Of a DNA stretch of 21,063 nt, positions 13,467 to 20,307 are shown in pieces. The stretch lies in NCBI GenBank assembly GCA_036787835.1, contig DAIQON010000018.1:1-21063 (forward strand). Direction: 5' to 3'. The position numbers were made by a program, and so were the translations under genes. Source of the stretch: DAIQON01 sp036787835. Lineage in GTDB: Bacteria; Patescibacteriota; Saccharimonadia; Saccharimonadales; UBA4665. Position 1 is the first letter of the stretch, and each line of letters opens with the position of its first letter. The notes below the pieces were generated by a model. That model did not search any database. It was not told the origin of the DNA and worked only from the letters and a program-made list of their open reading frames with translations.

Positions 13467-15221
13467 TTATCGTTTCTTTGATGTGGCCGGGCTCTTAATC
13501 TTACGAGATATAACATATATACCGCCAGCCATCATGAGAGTACCCACTAGAGGAAGTCCTACATGAGAATTTATTAGACCAAAACCTGTGTCAGGTGTTT
13601 TTGGAACACTTACAACTGTTAAAACAACGTCGTTACCCGTCCCGCCAACATATGATATTTTAAAGACATATCCACTAACAGTAATCTCTGAGCCTTCTGG
13701 TAAACCAGAAAATGTGTCTTTAACTGCACTACTTCCTTCATTGTTAATGATTTCGAAGGTTTGACCAGCTGTTGGCTTGAAGCCATTTACAATCGATAGC
13801 TGTAGGATGCCTTGGTTTGGCGGAGTGTTACCGTCATCAAGTGTCACGGTTCCAGTTACATCTAACTGATCATAACCAGAACAAGCTGTGGTACCGCCGA
13901 TTTCGGCTTGGTAAGTACCTCCTACGCCTAGGTTGCCGCTAGTTGTTAGACATCCTGGACTATGGCCGGGGGCAACAATGCCACCTTGGGCCACCCAAAG
14001 ATTGCCAACTGTTCCTAAGCCTTTAATGGTACCGCCATTTTCTACATATGTATCACCACGAACTCCGTCAATAACATAGGTCTGATTTGTTCCGACTGTT
14101 ACTGTTAAGCTTGGCTGGTTATCACCTGAAGCTAAGGTAATGGTTTGCAGTGGGGCAGTTTCGGAACCGTTTGGTGTTTGTGAAGTATTATTGGAGGAAT
14201 TAATAGTCAAGGTTCCAGGAGCTCCTGGAACTACTGTAAGAGTATAGTTTCCAGTTAGTCCTCCTGTAACTGCAAGGTTGTAGTCACTACTAGAGGGGTT
14301 AGCCGTTGTATTACCCAGTAGAGTTATGTTTCCTGATAGGGTAGCTGTATATGCGGTGACTGGTCCACCACCACCCGAACAGCCTGATGGACTGGTGTCG
14401 GGACCATCTGCCATAATAGCTCCGCTACTGCTCATTCCGGTTCCAGATATTGTAAGCGGTTGTGCAAACGTAGTGTTAGCGGAAATGCCGTACGCTATTC
14501 CTGCACCCGAGGCAACAGTTACGCCGCTAGAACCAGTACCCAGTGACTGACTGTTGTTCACCTGTAATTGCCCGCTATTTACGTTGATAGCTCCGGAGTA
14601 GCTTGGGCTAGCTGAATTTAAGACCAGGCGCCATGCACTGTTATCATTTAGCGTTCCACTACCAGTTAAGGCCGATAATACAGACACACCACTACAGGTC
14701 GAGGAATCACTGACAGTAAGAGTATTACTACCTAAGGCTAGTGTGTGTGAAGTCGAAAGCGTTTGATCGCCTATGATTAGGTTGCTACTGTTGCTGATAG
14801 CGAATGTTTGGCTAGCACCGAGTGTCACATCAAGATTAAGATCAGTGTACATGAATGAGGACTGTGTAATACCTCCGGTGATGGTTAAGGCGTTACCGGT
14901 TACAGTGAAGCCGTAGCTAGTGTTACTGCCTGAGAAAGTCATACTTCCGACAGTCAAACCAGTAATATCATTAGTAAGGGTCTGTGATGCAGACAAACTA
15001 GTCGTGTCAAATACTAAATTATCTCCGTCACCTGGTTGAGGAGCGGCGCTATTACAACCAGTCCAGTTACCTGCGGTATTAAAGTTATTGTTAGTCGCCC
15101 CTGTCCAGGTACAGGTATATGGTGCCGCAGCAAAAGCTGTACCGGCAAAAGTAACAGATAATAAAGCGCTAAAGCTCAACACTAGTGCTGAGCCTAAACT
15201 ACCAAGTCTCTTAAGTTTCAT
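13467..15221 (-). CDS. sortase-anchored beta-helix surface protein
   Basis: Protein of 584 aa. It has a Sec signal peptide (about 1-31, cut near FAAA), then a long Ser/Thr/Asn/Gly-rich region with repeated short strands of the autotransporter-associated kind (LTVSDSSTC, GTLTINSSNNT, GGTIKGLGTVGNLWVAQGG, APGHSPG). The GHSPG turn is typical of autotransporter beta-helix passengers. The C-terminus is a Gram-positive sorting signal: TPDTG at 542-546, a hydrophobic helix and a positive tail (SRKIK...KKR). The protein is thus exported and attached to the envelope, probably by the sortase encoded 14 nt downstream. A role in adhesion to a host cell is inferred. A weak Shine-Dalgarno (AAAGGAT) lies 12 nt before the ATG. 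Confidence 0.88.
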   Translation of the reverse strand: MKLKRLGSLGSALVLSFSALLSVTFAGTAFAAAPYTCTWTGATNNNFNTAGNWTGCNSAAPQPGDGDNLVFDTTSLSASQTLTNDITGLTVGSMTFSGSNTSYGFTVTGNALTITGGITQSSFMYTDLNLDVTLGASQTFAISNSSNLIIGDQTLSTSHTLALGSNTLTVSDSSTCSGVSVLSALTGSGTLNDNSAWRLVLNSASPSYSGAINVNSGQLQVNNSQSLGTGSSGVTVASGAGIAYGISANTTFAQPLTISGTGMSSSGAIMADGPDTSPSGCSGGGGPVTAYTATLSGNITLLGNTTANPSSSDYNLAVTGGLTGNYTLTVVPGAPGTLTINSSNNTSQTPNGSETAPLQTITLASGDNQPSLTVTVGTNQTYVIDGVRGDTYVENGGTIKGLGTVGNLWVAQGGIVAPGHSPGCLTTSGNLGVGGTYQAEIGGTTACSGYDQLDVTGTVTLDDGNTPPNQGILQLSIVNGFKPTAGQTFEIINNEGSSAVKDTFSGLPEGSEITVSGYVFKISYVGGTGNDVVLTVVSVPKTPDTGFGLINSHVGLPLVGTLMMAGGIYVISRKIKSPATSKKR

Positions 15222-15264
15222 TTTATTTTTATCCTTTTTATTGTTTTTGGATGTTCTCTATCTG

Positions 15265-15292
15265 AGTATAGATTAAGTTTGTTGTAATACAA
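15265..15292 (-). promoter_or_regulatory. promoter of surface protein-sortase operon
   Basis: Minus strand TTGTAT (15292-15287), 16-nt spacer, TATACT (15270-15265). The start codon is 43 nt further on, so unlike most genes here this operon has a real 5' leader. Confidence 0.5.
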
Positions 15293-15471
15293 ATAGTTTT
15301 CCACAGGCTTCTTGAAAGATTCAAACCCGTAATTGCCGAAACCACAACTACATTTTCTCTGCCCCAGTTTTTCAATAATTAACCACAACCATATTTGAGG
15401 TCCATTGTATAATTAAGTTCGACAAAAATTGTAGGGAGTTATGGGCTGTTTATTGCTAACTTTAGTTGATA

Positions 15472-16179
15472 CTAGCAGGCGTAGTCTTGGTCGGTCTTTC
15501 CGCTAAATTGAATAAGCCATGTTGCCCCGCCAGTAAATTGATGTCCAGTACAGTATGTTTTAGCTTGACTGGCTGTTTTCCATGTAGTAGCCCCCCAAGA
15601 AGGCCAGTTATTTAACCAGGTTCCCGTTATGCTATTCCATTGCGCAGTAGTACTGTAAGCTCCAACGGTAATTGCTCCACTTGCTGCCAGCGCGTCATGT
15701 TCACCTTGCAAACTATTTTGATTCTGTACGGCATTATTCGACCAGGTATTAGTAGTTTCTATATCTAACCACCATGTTGATGAATGTGCTCCAATACTTG
15801 AAGCCGCATTATAGGCGTACAATCCAGCGTTATAGCCATAGTTATAGGCTAAACAGTTATTGTCGCCAACTGCACAGATGTGGGGGCTAGCAGAGTTAAT
15901 GTGACTTGAGCTACTATCCCAACCAGTGTTTACATAAAGACTGAGATTTTTGTAGTTTGCTGCTTCCTTAGCTAGGCAAGGGCTAGTTGAGTAACCTAAA
16001 CCATCTGTTACGCCCACTATACCAAAAGCCGAGCTAGTTATCTTGGAATTACAGTTAGGCCAAGAAATATCACTACCAACTGCACCTGATACATATATGC
16101 CTTGTGCAAATACTGAACCTCCAAATAGAACAATGGCTGCTAATGCGGAGGTAATAATTACAGGTAGTTTCAACTTCAT
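15472..16179 (-). CDS. secreted GH25-like protein
   Basis: Protein of 235 aa from the ATG at 16179 (MKLKLPVIITSA). The longer reading from 16206 would disturb the signal peptide. The N-terminus is a Sec signal (basic KLK, hydrophobic core, cut near VFAQG). The mature part has GSDISWPNC, FGIVGVTDGLGYS, SLYVNTGWD and WWLDIETTNTWS, in which the DIE acidic pair and the N-terminal Asp recall the GH25 lysozyme active site. Cys residues suggest disulfides. GH25 enzymes cut peptidoglycan. I infer possible action on a neighbouring or host wall. It is divided from the surface-protein gene by 250 nt. Confidence 0.7.
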   Translation of the reverse strand: MKLKLPVIITSALAAIVLFGGSVFAQGIYVSGAVGSDISWPNCNSKITSSAFGIVGVTDGLGYSTSPCLAKEAANYKNLSLYVNTGWDSSSSHINSASPHICAVGDNNCLAYNYGYNAGLYAYNAASSIGAHSSTWWLDIETTNTWSNNAVQNQNSLQGEHDALAASGAITVGAYSTTAQWNSITGTWLNNWPSWGATTWKTASQAKTYCTGHQFTGGATWLIQFSGKTDQDYAC

Positions 16180-16306
16180 ATGACTATATATTAACACTAC
16201 TCTCAATAAGCCTATGACTTAATAGCATAACAGGCTTCAACTTTTTAACAGATACGAATTAATACCTAAAAACAATAATTTTAACGTAGAGACTAATTCA
16301 TATCTG

Positions 16307-16346
16307 TTGGCAAATATGGAGACCACAGTGATGATTGCATCTACTA
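16307..16346 (+). repeat. intergenic repeat copy 9
   Basis: TTGGCAAATATGGAGACCAC then GATTGCATCTACTA. It ends 2 nt from the receiver gene stop codon on the minus strand. Confidence 0.65.
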
Positions 16347-16348
16347 GG

Positions 16349-16738
16349 CTATTCAATGGGGATTATTACAAATTGAGCTAATAAAGTACCAAGTTCTCCA
16401 GGCTCAAGAGACCTTTTGTCAATAAAGGCAACTCCTGCTTCCTTAGCCTCTGGCTGGATAGAACGATCAGCACTAAGCACCACAGCTGGGATCCTGGCTT
16501 CTCGGGCTGCATCGATTACTTGTCTCCAATCACCATTCAAACCATCAGAAAAAATAACTGAAACCACCTCATCTAGTTCTGTAGCTCGTTCAAGTCTATC
16601 AACTACGCTTTTGGCATCACCAAATGCCTCAATATCTTCTGCTTTAATACCAGCTAATCGAGCTTGGCGGGGAAAAGCTCGTTGCAATACCTCATCATCA
16701 TCTACAAAGAATACTTTTCCGTGTGATCTTTCAACCAT
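16349..16738 (-). CDS. stand-alone response-regulator receiver protein
   Basis: Protein of 129 aa, a single CheY-like receiver domain with no output domain. Visible residues are the acidic pocket D13-D14-D15 after strand 1 (VFFVDDDE), the phosphoacceptor D65 in VIFSDGL, S89 in VVLSADRS at the Thr/Ser switch position, and K108 in FIDKRS. All catalytic positions are kept, so it should be phosphorylated by a histidine kinase, which is not encoded in the window. A -10 TATATT lies 6 nt before the ATG. The transposon begins 50 nt upstream of the start and leaves this promoter region in place. Confidence 0.8.
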   Translation of the reverse strand: MVERSHGKVFFVDDDEVLQRAFPRQARLAGIKAEDIEAFGDAKSVVDRLERATELDEVVSVIFSDGLNGDWRQVIDAAREARIPAVVLSADRSIQPEAKEAGVAFIDKRSLEPGELGTLLAQFVIIPIE

Positions 16739-16779
16739 AGTAACAATATAATCTACTCAAAAGTAATTAGTGTCAACTC

Positions 16780-16787
16780 AATTAATG
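16780..16787 (+). repeat. left target-site duplication of the transposon
   Basis: AATTAATG lies directly outside the left inverted repeat and is identical to the 8 bases outside the right one (19041-19048). Eight bp is the duplication length of IS1595-family elements. Confidence 0.9.
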
Positions 16788-16812
16788 CGCACCTATATAC
16801 TTGACGTTACCA
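16788..16812 (+). repeat. left terminal inverted repeat
   Basis: 25 bp starting CGCACCTATATACTTGAC; matches the reverse complement of 19016-19040 at 23 of 25 positions. Confidence 0.92.
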
Positions 16813-16856
16813 TAACAACTCTATTTGACAATACAGTGTACCTAAACATGCACCCC

Positions 16857-17807
16857 TTAGAATAAATACTTTCTCATTTGCTCAGGAGTAAGATTGCCGC
16901 CACAAATCACAGATGCTACACGTTTATTTCGAAAAAAGTCCTTATTGCTAAGAATTGCCGCAACTCCACAAGCGCCGGACGGCTCAGTTACTATTCCTGC
17001 TGATTCGAATAGTAGTTTCATTCCTGCTATTAGTGCCTCATCACTTACCCTTAACACATCATCAACCGTACTTTTCATATCTTCTAATACTTCCGGTATA
17101 GGGATTCGTCCCGCGATGCCATCGGCGATAGTATTTATAGTTGTGTGTTCAATAACTTTACCTTGACGCCATGATTCTTCCATTGCGGGCGCCCCTTCCG
17201 CTACAATACCAATTACTAAGGTCTCTGGACTCTTTGCCTTAATCCACGTTCCTATTCCAGTGAGCATTGCCCCACCACCTAGCGCAACAAGCATTATATC
17301 TAGCTTGTCGGGCCAATTTAATAACTCTTTACCTATTGTGCCAGCTCCTTCACACGTCGCCACCTCAAGACTATCTTTAATTAGAGTAAGATTTTCTTGA
17401 ACAGCTACACGTTCCGCTTCATCTCCCGCATCATCTAAATCCCCAGCAACTAACCGTACCTCTGCTCCAAAGGAACGCATCATTTGAATTTTGAGTGGGT
17501 TTGCATTTTTACTTGCGTATACAATAAGAGGAATTCCTTGTGTACGACAGGCGTAAGCCATGGCTTGGCCAAGATTTCCTGCGCTCGCACAGACGACTTT
17601 GGCATTCTTTGGTAGCTTGGAAATGGCATAACAAGCACCTCTGCCTTTGAACGATCGAGTAGGATTCATTGTCTCTATTTTTAATAACAGCTGACACCCA
17701 AGCACATTCTCAAGCGGTTCACATCTGAATTGGGGAGTATTCAAAAATATCGGGTCTATTATTCGTGCTGCTTCGTCAATGTGTTGTAAATTGATTCTAT
17801 TTTTCAT
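16857..17807 (-). CDS. PLP-dependent threonine/serine dehydratase-like enzyme (transposon passenger)
   Basis: Protein of 316 aa, the size of single-domain (TdcB/serine-racemase type) fold-II PLP enzymes, lacking the regulatory ACT-like domain of IlvA. Motifs: K54 in PTRSFKGRGA forms the Schiff base; SAGNLGQ at 75-81 binds the substrate carboxylate (usually SSGNHGQ); GGGA at 177-180 holds the phosphate; TIADGIA at 226-232; EPSGA at 275-279; CGGN at 302-305. The likely reaction is deamination of threonine/serine to a 2-oxoacid, or serine racemization. It lies inside the IS1595 element. A strong AAGGAGG site precedes the ATG, which overlaps the stop of the upstream 45-aa ORF (ATGA), so translation is coupled. 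Confidence 0.88.
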   Translation of the reverse strand: MKNRINLQHIDEAARIIDPIFLNTPQFRCEPLENVLGCQLLLKIETMNPTRSFKGRGACYAISKLPKNAKVVCASAGNLGQAMAYACRTQGIPLIVYASKNANPLKIQMMRSFGAEVRLVAGDLDDAGDEAERVAVQENLTLIKDSLEVATCEGAGTIGKELLNWPDKLDIMLVALGGGAMLTGIGTWIKAKSPETLVIGIVAEGAPAMEESWRQGKVIEHTTINTIADGIAGRIPIPEVLEDMKSTVDDVLRVSDEALIAGMKLLFESAGIVTEPSGACGVAAILSNKDFFRNKRVASVICGGNLTPEQMRKYLF

Positions 17808-17941
17808 GCACTTTCCTCCTTAATAACATCCTCAACCCTCTTAACAGGCTTGACCTTAACGATCTTCTTCATAGCCTCATCAAAACTAAGATCTATCTTT
17901 AATGGAGGTTGTCTGTGTTTCTTGGGCTTAGGTTTATCCAT
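17804..17941 (-). CDS. 45-aa lysine-rich transposon passenger protein
   Basis: Short ORF of 45 codons ending in a TGA that overlaps the dehydratase start (ATGA). It begins MDKPKPKKHRQPPLKIDLS, followed by a helix FDEAMKKIVKVKPVKR and an acidic end VEDVIKEESA. Codon phase, the coupling and a TATTAT seven nt before the ATG support translation. Small basic proteins with an F-E/D-E-A-x-K...V-K-P helix are often found in bacteria; I know of no function. It may serve mainly as a leader that couples expression of the enzyme. Confidence 0.7.
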   Translation of the reverse strand: MDKPKPKKHRQPPLKIDLSFDEAMKKIVKVKPVKRVEDVIKEESA

Positions 17942-18000
17942 ACACTTAATAATAAACAAGTGCTACAAATATAGCTAAATTAAATCCATACTATTCTTAC

Positions 18001-18018
18001 CTATATATTTATATATAG
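18001..18018. repeat. AT-rich perfect dyad inside the transposon
   Basis: CTATATATTTATATATAG: 8-bp arms about a TT centre, between the transposase terminator and the passenger operon. No function is shown. It may help separate the two transcription units, or bind a protein. Confidence 0.4.
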
Positions 18019-18045
18019 AAGGGAGAAAAGAGAACAAAAATAACA

Positions 18046-18092
18046 GGTTAAAAACAAAAAGTTAGGTACATAATCGGTAATGTACCTAACTT
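18046..18092 (-). terminator. transposase terminator
   Basis: A 13-bp perfect stem (AAGTTAGGTACAT and its complement, 8-nt loop, 18059-18092) is followed on the minus strand by TTTTTGTTTTT. It ends just past the transposase stop and would insulate the passenger operon from transposase transcription. Confidence 0.88.
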
Positions 18093-18095
18093 CAT

Positions 18096-18992
18096 TTAAT
18101 TTATGAGCGATTTGTATGTCAGTTTCTTACCATTACTATACTTAAACCATTTATCGAAACGCTGTCCGTCAGTTAGATCACGGGTGTTGTACTTGTAGAC
18201 AAACTCATCACAGTATTTACCTAGATGCTTTACGCTAACGCCCATATAGATGGCTTTAAGCCCTAGTTTTAAATGATCCCAGACTCCACCTTCAATAGTA
18301 TTAGTATGAACAGTTCCTCTAGCAAACTCTAAGATACTGTGATTAACGCTATCGTGTAAGTAGCCTCTTCTAGTTAGGGTTCTGTAGGCATTCCATTGAT
18401 CGCTGTAGATTATAGCTTTAGGACTAATATTCTTCTCTATTTCTGGAAGCAATACTCTAGCGCCTGAACTTTTTACGTGAGAAAGCTTAACTTTGCCTTT
18501 TCGTTCAACAGCTCCAAATACTACGGCCTTATTGTCGTATTTAATTCTTTCCCTAGTCTTGCCGCCAATATATGTTTCGTCTATTTCCACGATGCCTTCT
18601 AGGGGTTTATCGTCAAAAGTGGTATTTACGCTATGTCTAATCCTGTGAAGCATATGCCATGCTGACTTTTGAGTAATACCTAAGTATTTAGCTAGTTGTA
18701 TTGAGCTTATACCTTTCTTAAAGCTAGTAGCTAAGTAAACAGCTAGGAACCAACTTTGAAGTGGTATTGCTGAATCTTCAAAGACTGTACCAACTCTTAC
18801 ACTAAAAGGTTGTCTACAAGTAGCACACTTGAGTAGTCTACTGTCTTTAAGCTTGTATATCTTGCCACCAACTACTCCACACTTAGGGCAAGTTGAATTG
18901 TCTCCCCAGCGTGCATTTTGAAGATAATCCCTACATGCTTCTTCATCAGGGTACTTTTTATAGAAGTCTATTAGATTGATACCCTCTGTCAT
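18096..18992 (-). CDS. IS1595-family (ISXO2-like) transposase
   Basis: Full-length protein of 298 aa. The N-terminal zinc ribbon has CPKC (C35, C38) and CATC (C56, C59). A helix-turn-helix-like region follows (SSIQLAKYLGITQKSAWHMLHRIR). The DDE nuclease core has D138 in VEIDETYIGG, D198 in IIYSDQWNAY and E234 in TNTIEGGVW with the preceding VNHS. The ISXO2-like signature places it in IS1595. No frameshift or missing catalytic residue is seen. The promoter uses a -35 in the right inverted repeat, and TACAAT lies 6 nt before the ATG. Confidence 0.95.
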   Translation of the reverse strand: MTEGINLIDFYKKYPDEEACRDYLQNARWGDNSTCPKCGVVGGKIYKLKDSRLLKCATCRQPFSVRVGTVFEDSAIPLQSWFLAVYLATSFKKGISSIQLAKYLGITQKSAWHMLHRIRHSVNTTFDDKPLEGIVEIDETYIGGKTRERIKYDNKAVVFGAVERKGKVKLSHVKSSGARVLLPEIEKNISPKAIIYSDQWNAYRTLTRRGYLHDSVNHSILEFARGTVHTNTIEGGVWDHLKLGLKAIYMGVSVKHLGKYCDEFVYKYNTRDLTDGQRFDKWFKYSNGKKLTYKSLIN

Positions 18993-18998
18993 ACTTCT

Positions 18999-19027
18999 AT
19001 TGTACAGGGGTGAGGTGGTAATGTCAA
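18999..19027 (-). promoter_or_regulatory. transposase promoter with -35 in the inverted repeat
   Basis: Minus strand TTGACA (19027-19022), exactly 17 nt, TACAAT (19004-18999), then 6 nt to the ATG. The -35 is part of the conserved terminal repeat, so the transposase binding site and its promoter coincide, allowing self-repression. Confidence 0.75.
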
Positions 19028-19040
19028 GTATATAAGTGCG
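19016..19040 (-). repeat. right terminal inverted repeat
   Basis: On the minus strand it begins CGCACTTATATACTTGAC; 23 of 25 bases match the left repeat. Confidence 0.92.
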
Positions 19041-19048
19041 AATTAATG
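19041..19048 (+). repeat. right target-site duplication
   Basis: AATTAATG, identical to 16780-16787. Confidence 0.9.
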
Positions 19049-19049
19049 G

Positions 19050-19091
19050 TATGGCAATATTGTAGAACCATCGTAGACGCTATCGCAACTC
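19050..19091 (+). repeat. intergenic repeat copy 10 (beside the transposon)
   Basis: TATGGCAATATTG, AACCATCG, then GACGCTATCGCAACTC. It starts 2 nt after the target duplication, so the transposon landed on the edge of this copy. Confidence 0.6.
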
Positions 19092-19137
19092 AATTTAAGG
19101 ATTATACCCTATTCATGAAAAACGGATGATAGAGCTT

Positions 19138-19158
19138 TAGTAGCAATATATGCTACTA
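19138..19158. promoter_or_regulatory. dyad over the -35 region (possible operator)
   Basis: TAGTAGCA, 5-nt centre, TGCTACTA: a perfect 8-bp inverted repeat placed 5 nt before the -10 TATAAT of the 332-aa gene. Its position over the -35 region is suited to repression. Confidence 0.55.
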
Positions 19159-19163
19159 AATGT

Positions 19164-19169
19164 TATAAT
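19164..19169 (+). promoter_or_regulatory. -10 box of the 332-aa gene
   Basis: Perfect TATAAT, 7 nt before the ATG at 19177; leaderless arrangement. Confidence 0.65.
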
Positions 19170-19176
19170 ATAGTAT

Positions 19177-20175
19177 ATGAATGACAGCACTCGACAAGAA
19201 GTCTATATTGATCCAGAAGACCAAATATTGCATTTAGTTGGCGATGGTATGTTTACTGAAGCAGCAACATTAAGAGTACGTCAGGCAGCTGATCATATGG
19301 CACTGGGTGATTTGGTGACAGCACAATTTGAACTTAGGACAGCTGCTGATTTAATAGACTCACATCTTAGAGCTGCACAAGAGGGTATTGGTTTGCCTAT
19401 ATACGTAGAAGCTATCGAAACCTTAACACCCGAAGATAGTAGTTGGGTTGACGTTCGTTTTGTATACGCTGATTTATTCATCACGCTTAATAAAATTCGT
19501 GAAGATTACGATCCTATAGCCCATCCTAACGAGCGTACTCCATCTGGCTGGGATAACGAACGCATATATAAAATGTTACAAGAAATTGATAGTAAGGTTT
19601 CGGACAAGGATGATCGAGATAGGATCATAGTTCTTTCAGTGTTTTTTGATAATCCACTAGGTGAGGGTGAAGGAAGTAAATTGGCCAGGTATAGAGCCAT
19701 AAATCAACTCCATAGTCCTAGGTTAACAGCACTGGCTCAGTGTTTTAGCACTGCGGATAAAAGTTCTTATAGGCAAGCTGGCATAGATCACGATGAAGGT
19801 ACTGCAATAATAAACATATACAGAAGTCTTAATTCTACTGAACAAGTTCAGTTTTTTGTTGACTATTTGACTTTAATGAAAATGGTTCCTAAGGATCAAC
19901 TCCCTCCAATAGCTACGGGCTGGAATACTTGGCAGCAAAGGATATATAGATCTAAGTCGATAGTGCGAGAAGAGCTTGCCCAGTATACTAAAGACCTGAA
20001 CGCACTATTTGCAAGGTGTGGTCGAGATGTTGTTAATCTTGATAGGGCACAATGGCAATTTCCCACCAAAGTAGTCGAACCATTACCCGCTATTGCAATT
20101 AATGTAGAAACACCCCCTAGAGAAAGACTTCGCAGACGATTTTTGAATGCTCTGATTAGTGAATCAGCAAAATAA
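19177..20175 (+). CDS. hypothetical protein, 332 aa
   Basis: Complete soluble 332-aa protein, largely helical by composition; family not recognised. The N-terminal third has paired amphipathic helices (EAATLRVRQAADHMALGDLVTAQFELRTAADLIDSHLRAA split across residues 28-67) that look like a TPR/MIT-type helical hairpin. The middle is rich in charged residues (SKVSDKDDRDRIIVLSVFF). The C-terminus has a long helix with ELAQYTKDLNALFARC and a basic end (RERLRRRFLNALI). No catalytic motif is visible. It has its own promoter with a dyad over the -35 region and a hairpin after the stop. Repeat copies 10 and 11 flank it. Confidence 0.6.
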   Translation: MNDSTRQEVYIDPEDQILHLVGDGMFTEAATLRVRQAADHMALGDLVTAQFELRTAADLIDSHLRAAQEGIGLPIYVEAIETLTPEDSSWVDVRFVYADLFITLNKIREDYDPIAHPNERTPSGWDNERIYKMLQEIDSKVSDKDDRDRIIVLSVFFDNPLGEGEGSKLARYRAINQLHSPRLTALAQCFSTADKSSYRQAGIDHDEGTAIINIYRSLNSTEQVQFFVDYLTLMKMVPKDQLPPIATGWNTWQQRIYRSKSIVREELAQYTKDLNALFARCGRDVVNLDRAQWQFPTKVVEPLPAIAINVETPPRERLRRRFLNALISESAK

Positions 20176-20177
20176 AA

Positions 20178-20202
20178 AAACAGAGACTTTATTTCTCTGT
20201 TT
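20178..20202. terminator. hairpin after the 332-aa gene
   Basis: AAACAGAGA/TCTCTGTTT, 9-bp stem with a 7-nt loop, right after the stop codon. The T tract is short on the plus strand and longer on the minus strand, so it may act both ways. Repeat copy 11 follows after 3 nt. Confidence 0.65.
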
Positions 20203-20205
20203 AAA

Positions 20206-20246
20206 CATAAACGTATTGGAGGGCCACCGTCATCGCTATATCAACT
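20206..20246 (+). repeat. intergenic repeat copy 11 (best match)
   Basis: CATAAACGTATTGGAGGGCC, ACCGTCATC, then GCTATATCAACT. It contains every conserved block and can serve as the type sequence. Confidence 0.8.
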
Positions 20247-20307
20247 CTAGCTAAAATCCATGGAACTTCTGGTAATATTTCCTATTTATGTTAAAATAAA
20301 ATTAATT

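Larger units (their letters stand above)
16788..19040 (-). mobile_element. IS1595-family transposon with passenger genes
   Basis: Complete 2253-bp element. Both ends begin CGCAC and form 25-bp inverted repeats with two mismatches, and a perfect 8-bp direct repeat flanks it. It encodes an intact IS1595-type DDE transposase, plus a 45-aa protein and a PLP-dependent dehydratase-like enzyme in the same direction. A simple IS1595 is about 1 kb; here the extra 1.2 kb is cargo. The sequence gives no sign of decay, and the intact duplication argues for a fairly recent insertion. IS1595 elements with passenger genes are known. This cargo is the notable part. Confidence 0.93.

Noticed and set aside
14326..14550. 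Plus-strand ORF inside the surface-protein gene
   Set aside because: It is the antisense shadow of the Ser/Thr/Gly-rich coding region; composition follows that gene.
15297..15387. DnaA-box-like words TTTTCCACA and TTAACCACA, possible origin
   Set aside because: Only two sites, each with a mismatch, and no dnaA, dnaN or AT-rich unwinding region; chance matches are likely.
15439..15504. Short plus-strand ORF of about 21 codons with a GGGAG upstream
   Set aside because: It runs into the end of the GH25-like gene on the other strand, the ribosome-site spacing is too short, and the peptide has no recognisable shape.
16801..16829. Outward-to-inward promoter in the left inverted repeat (TTGACG)
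   Set aside because: No acceptable -10 at 16-18 nt; transcription would run antisense to the dehydratase gene.
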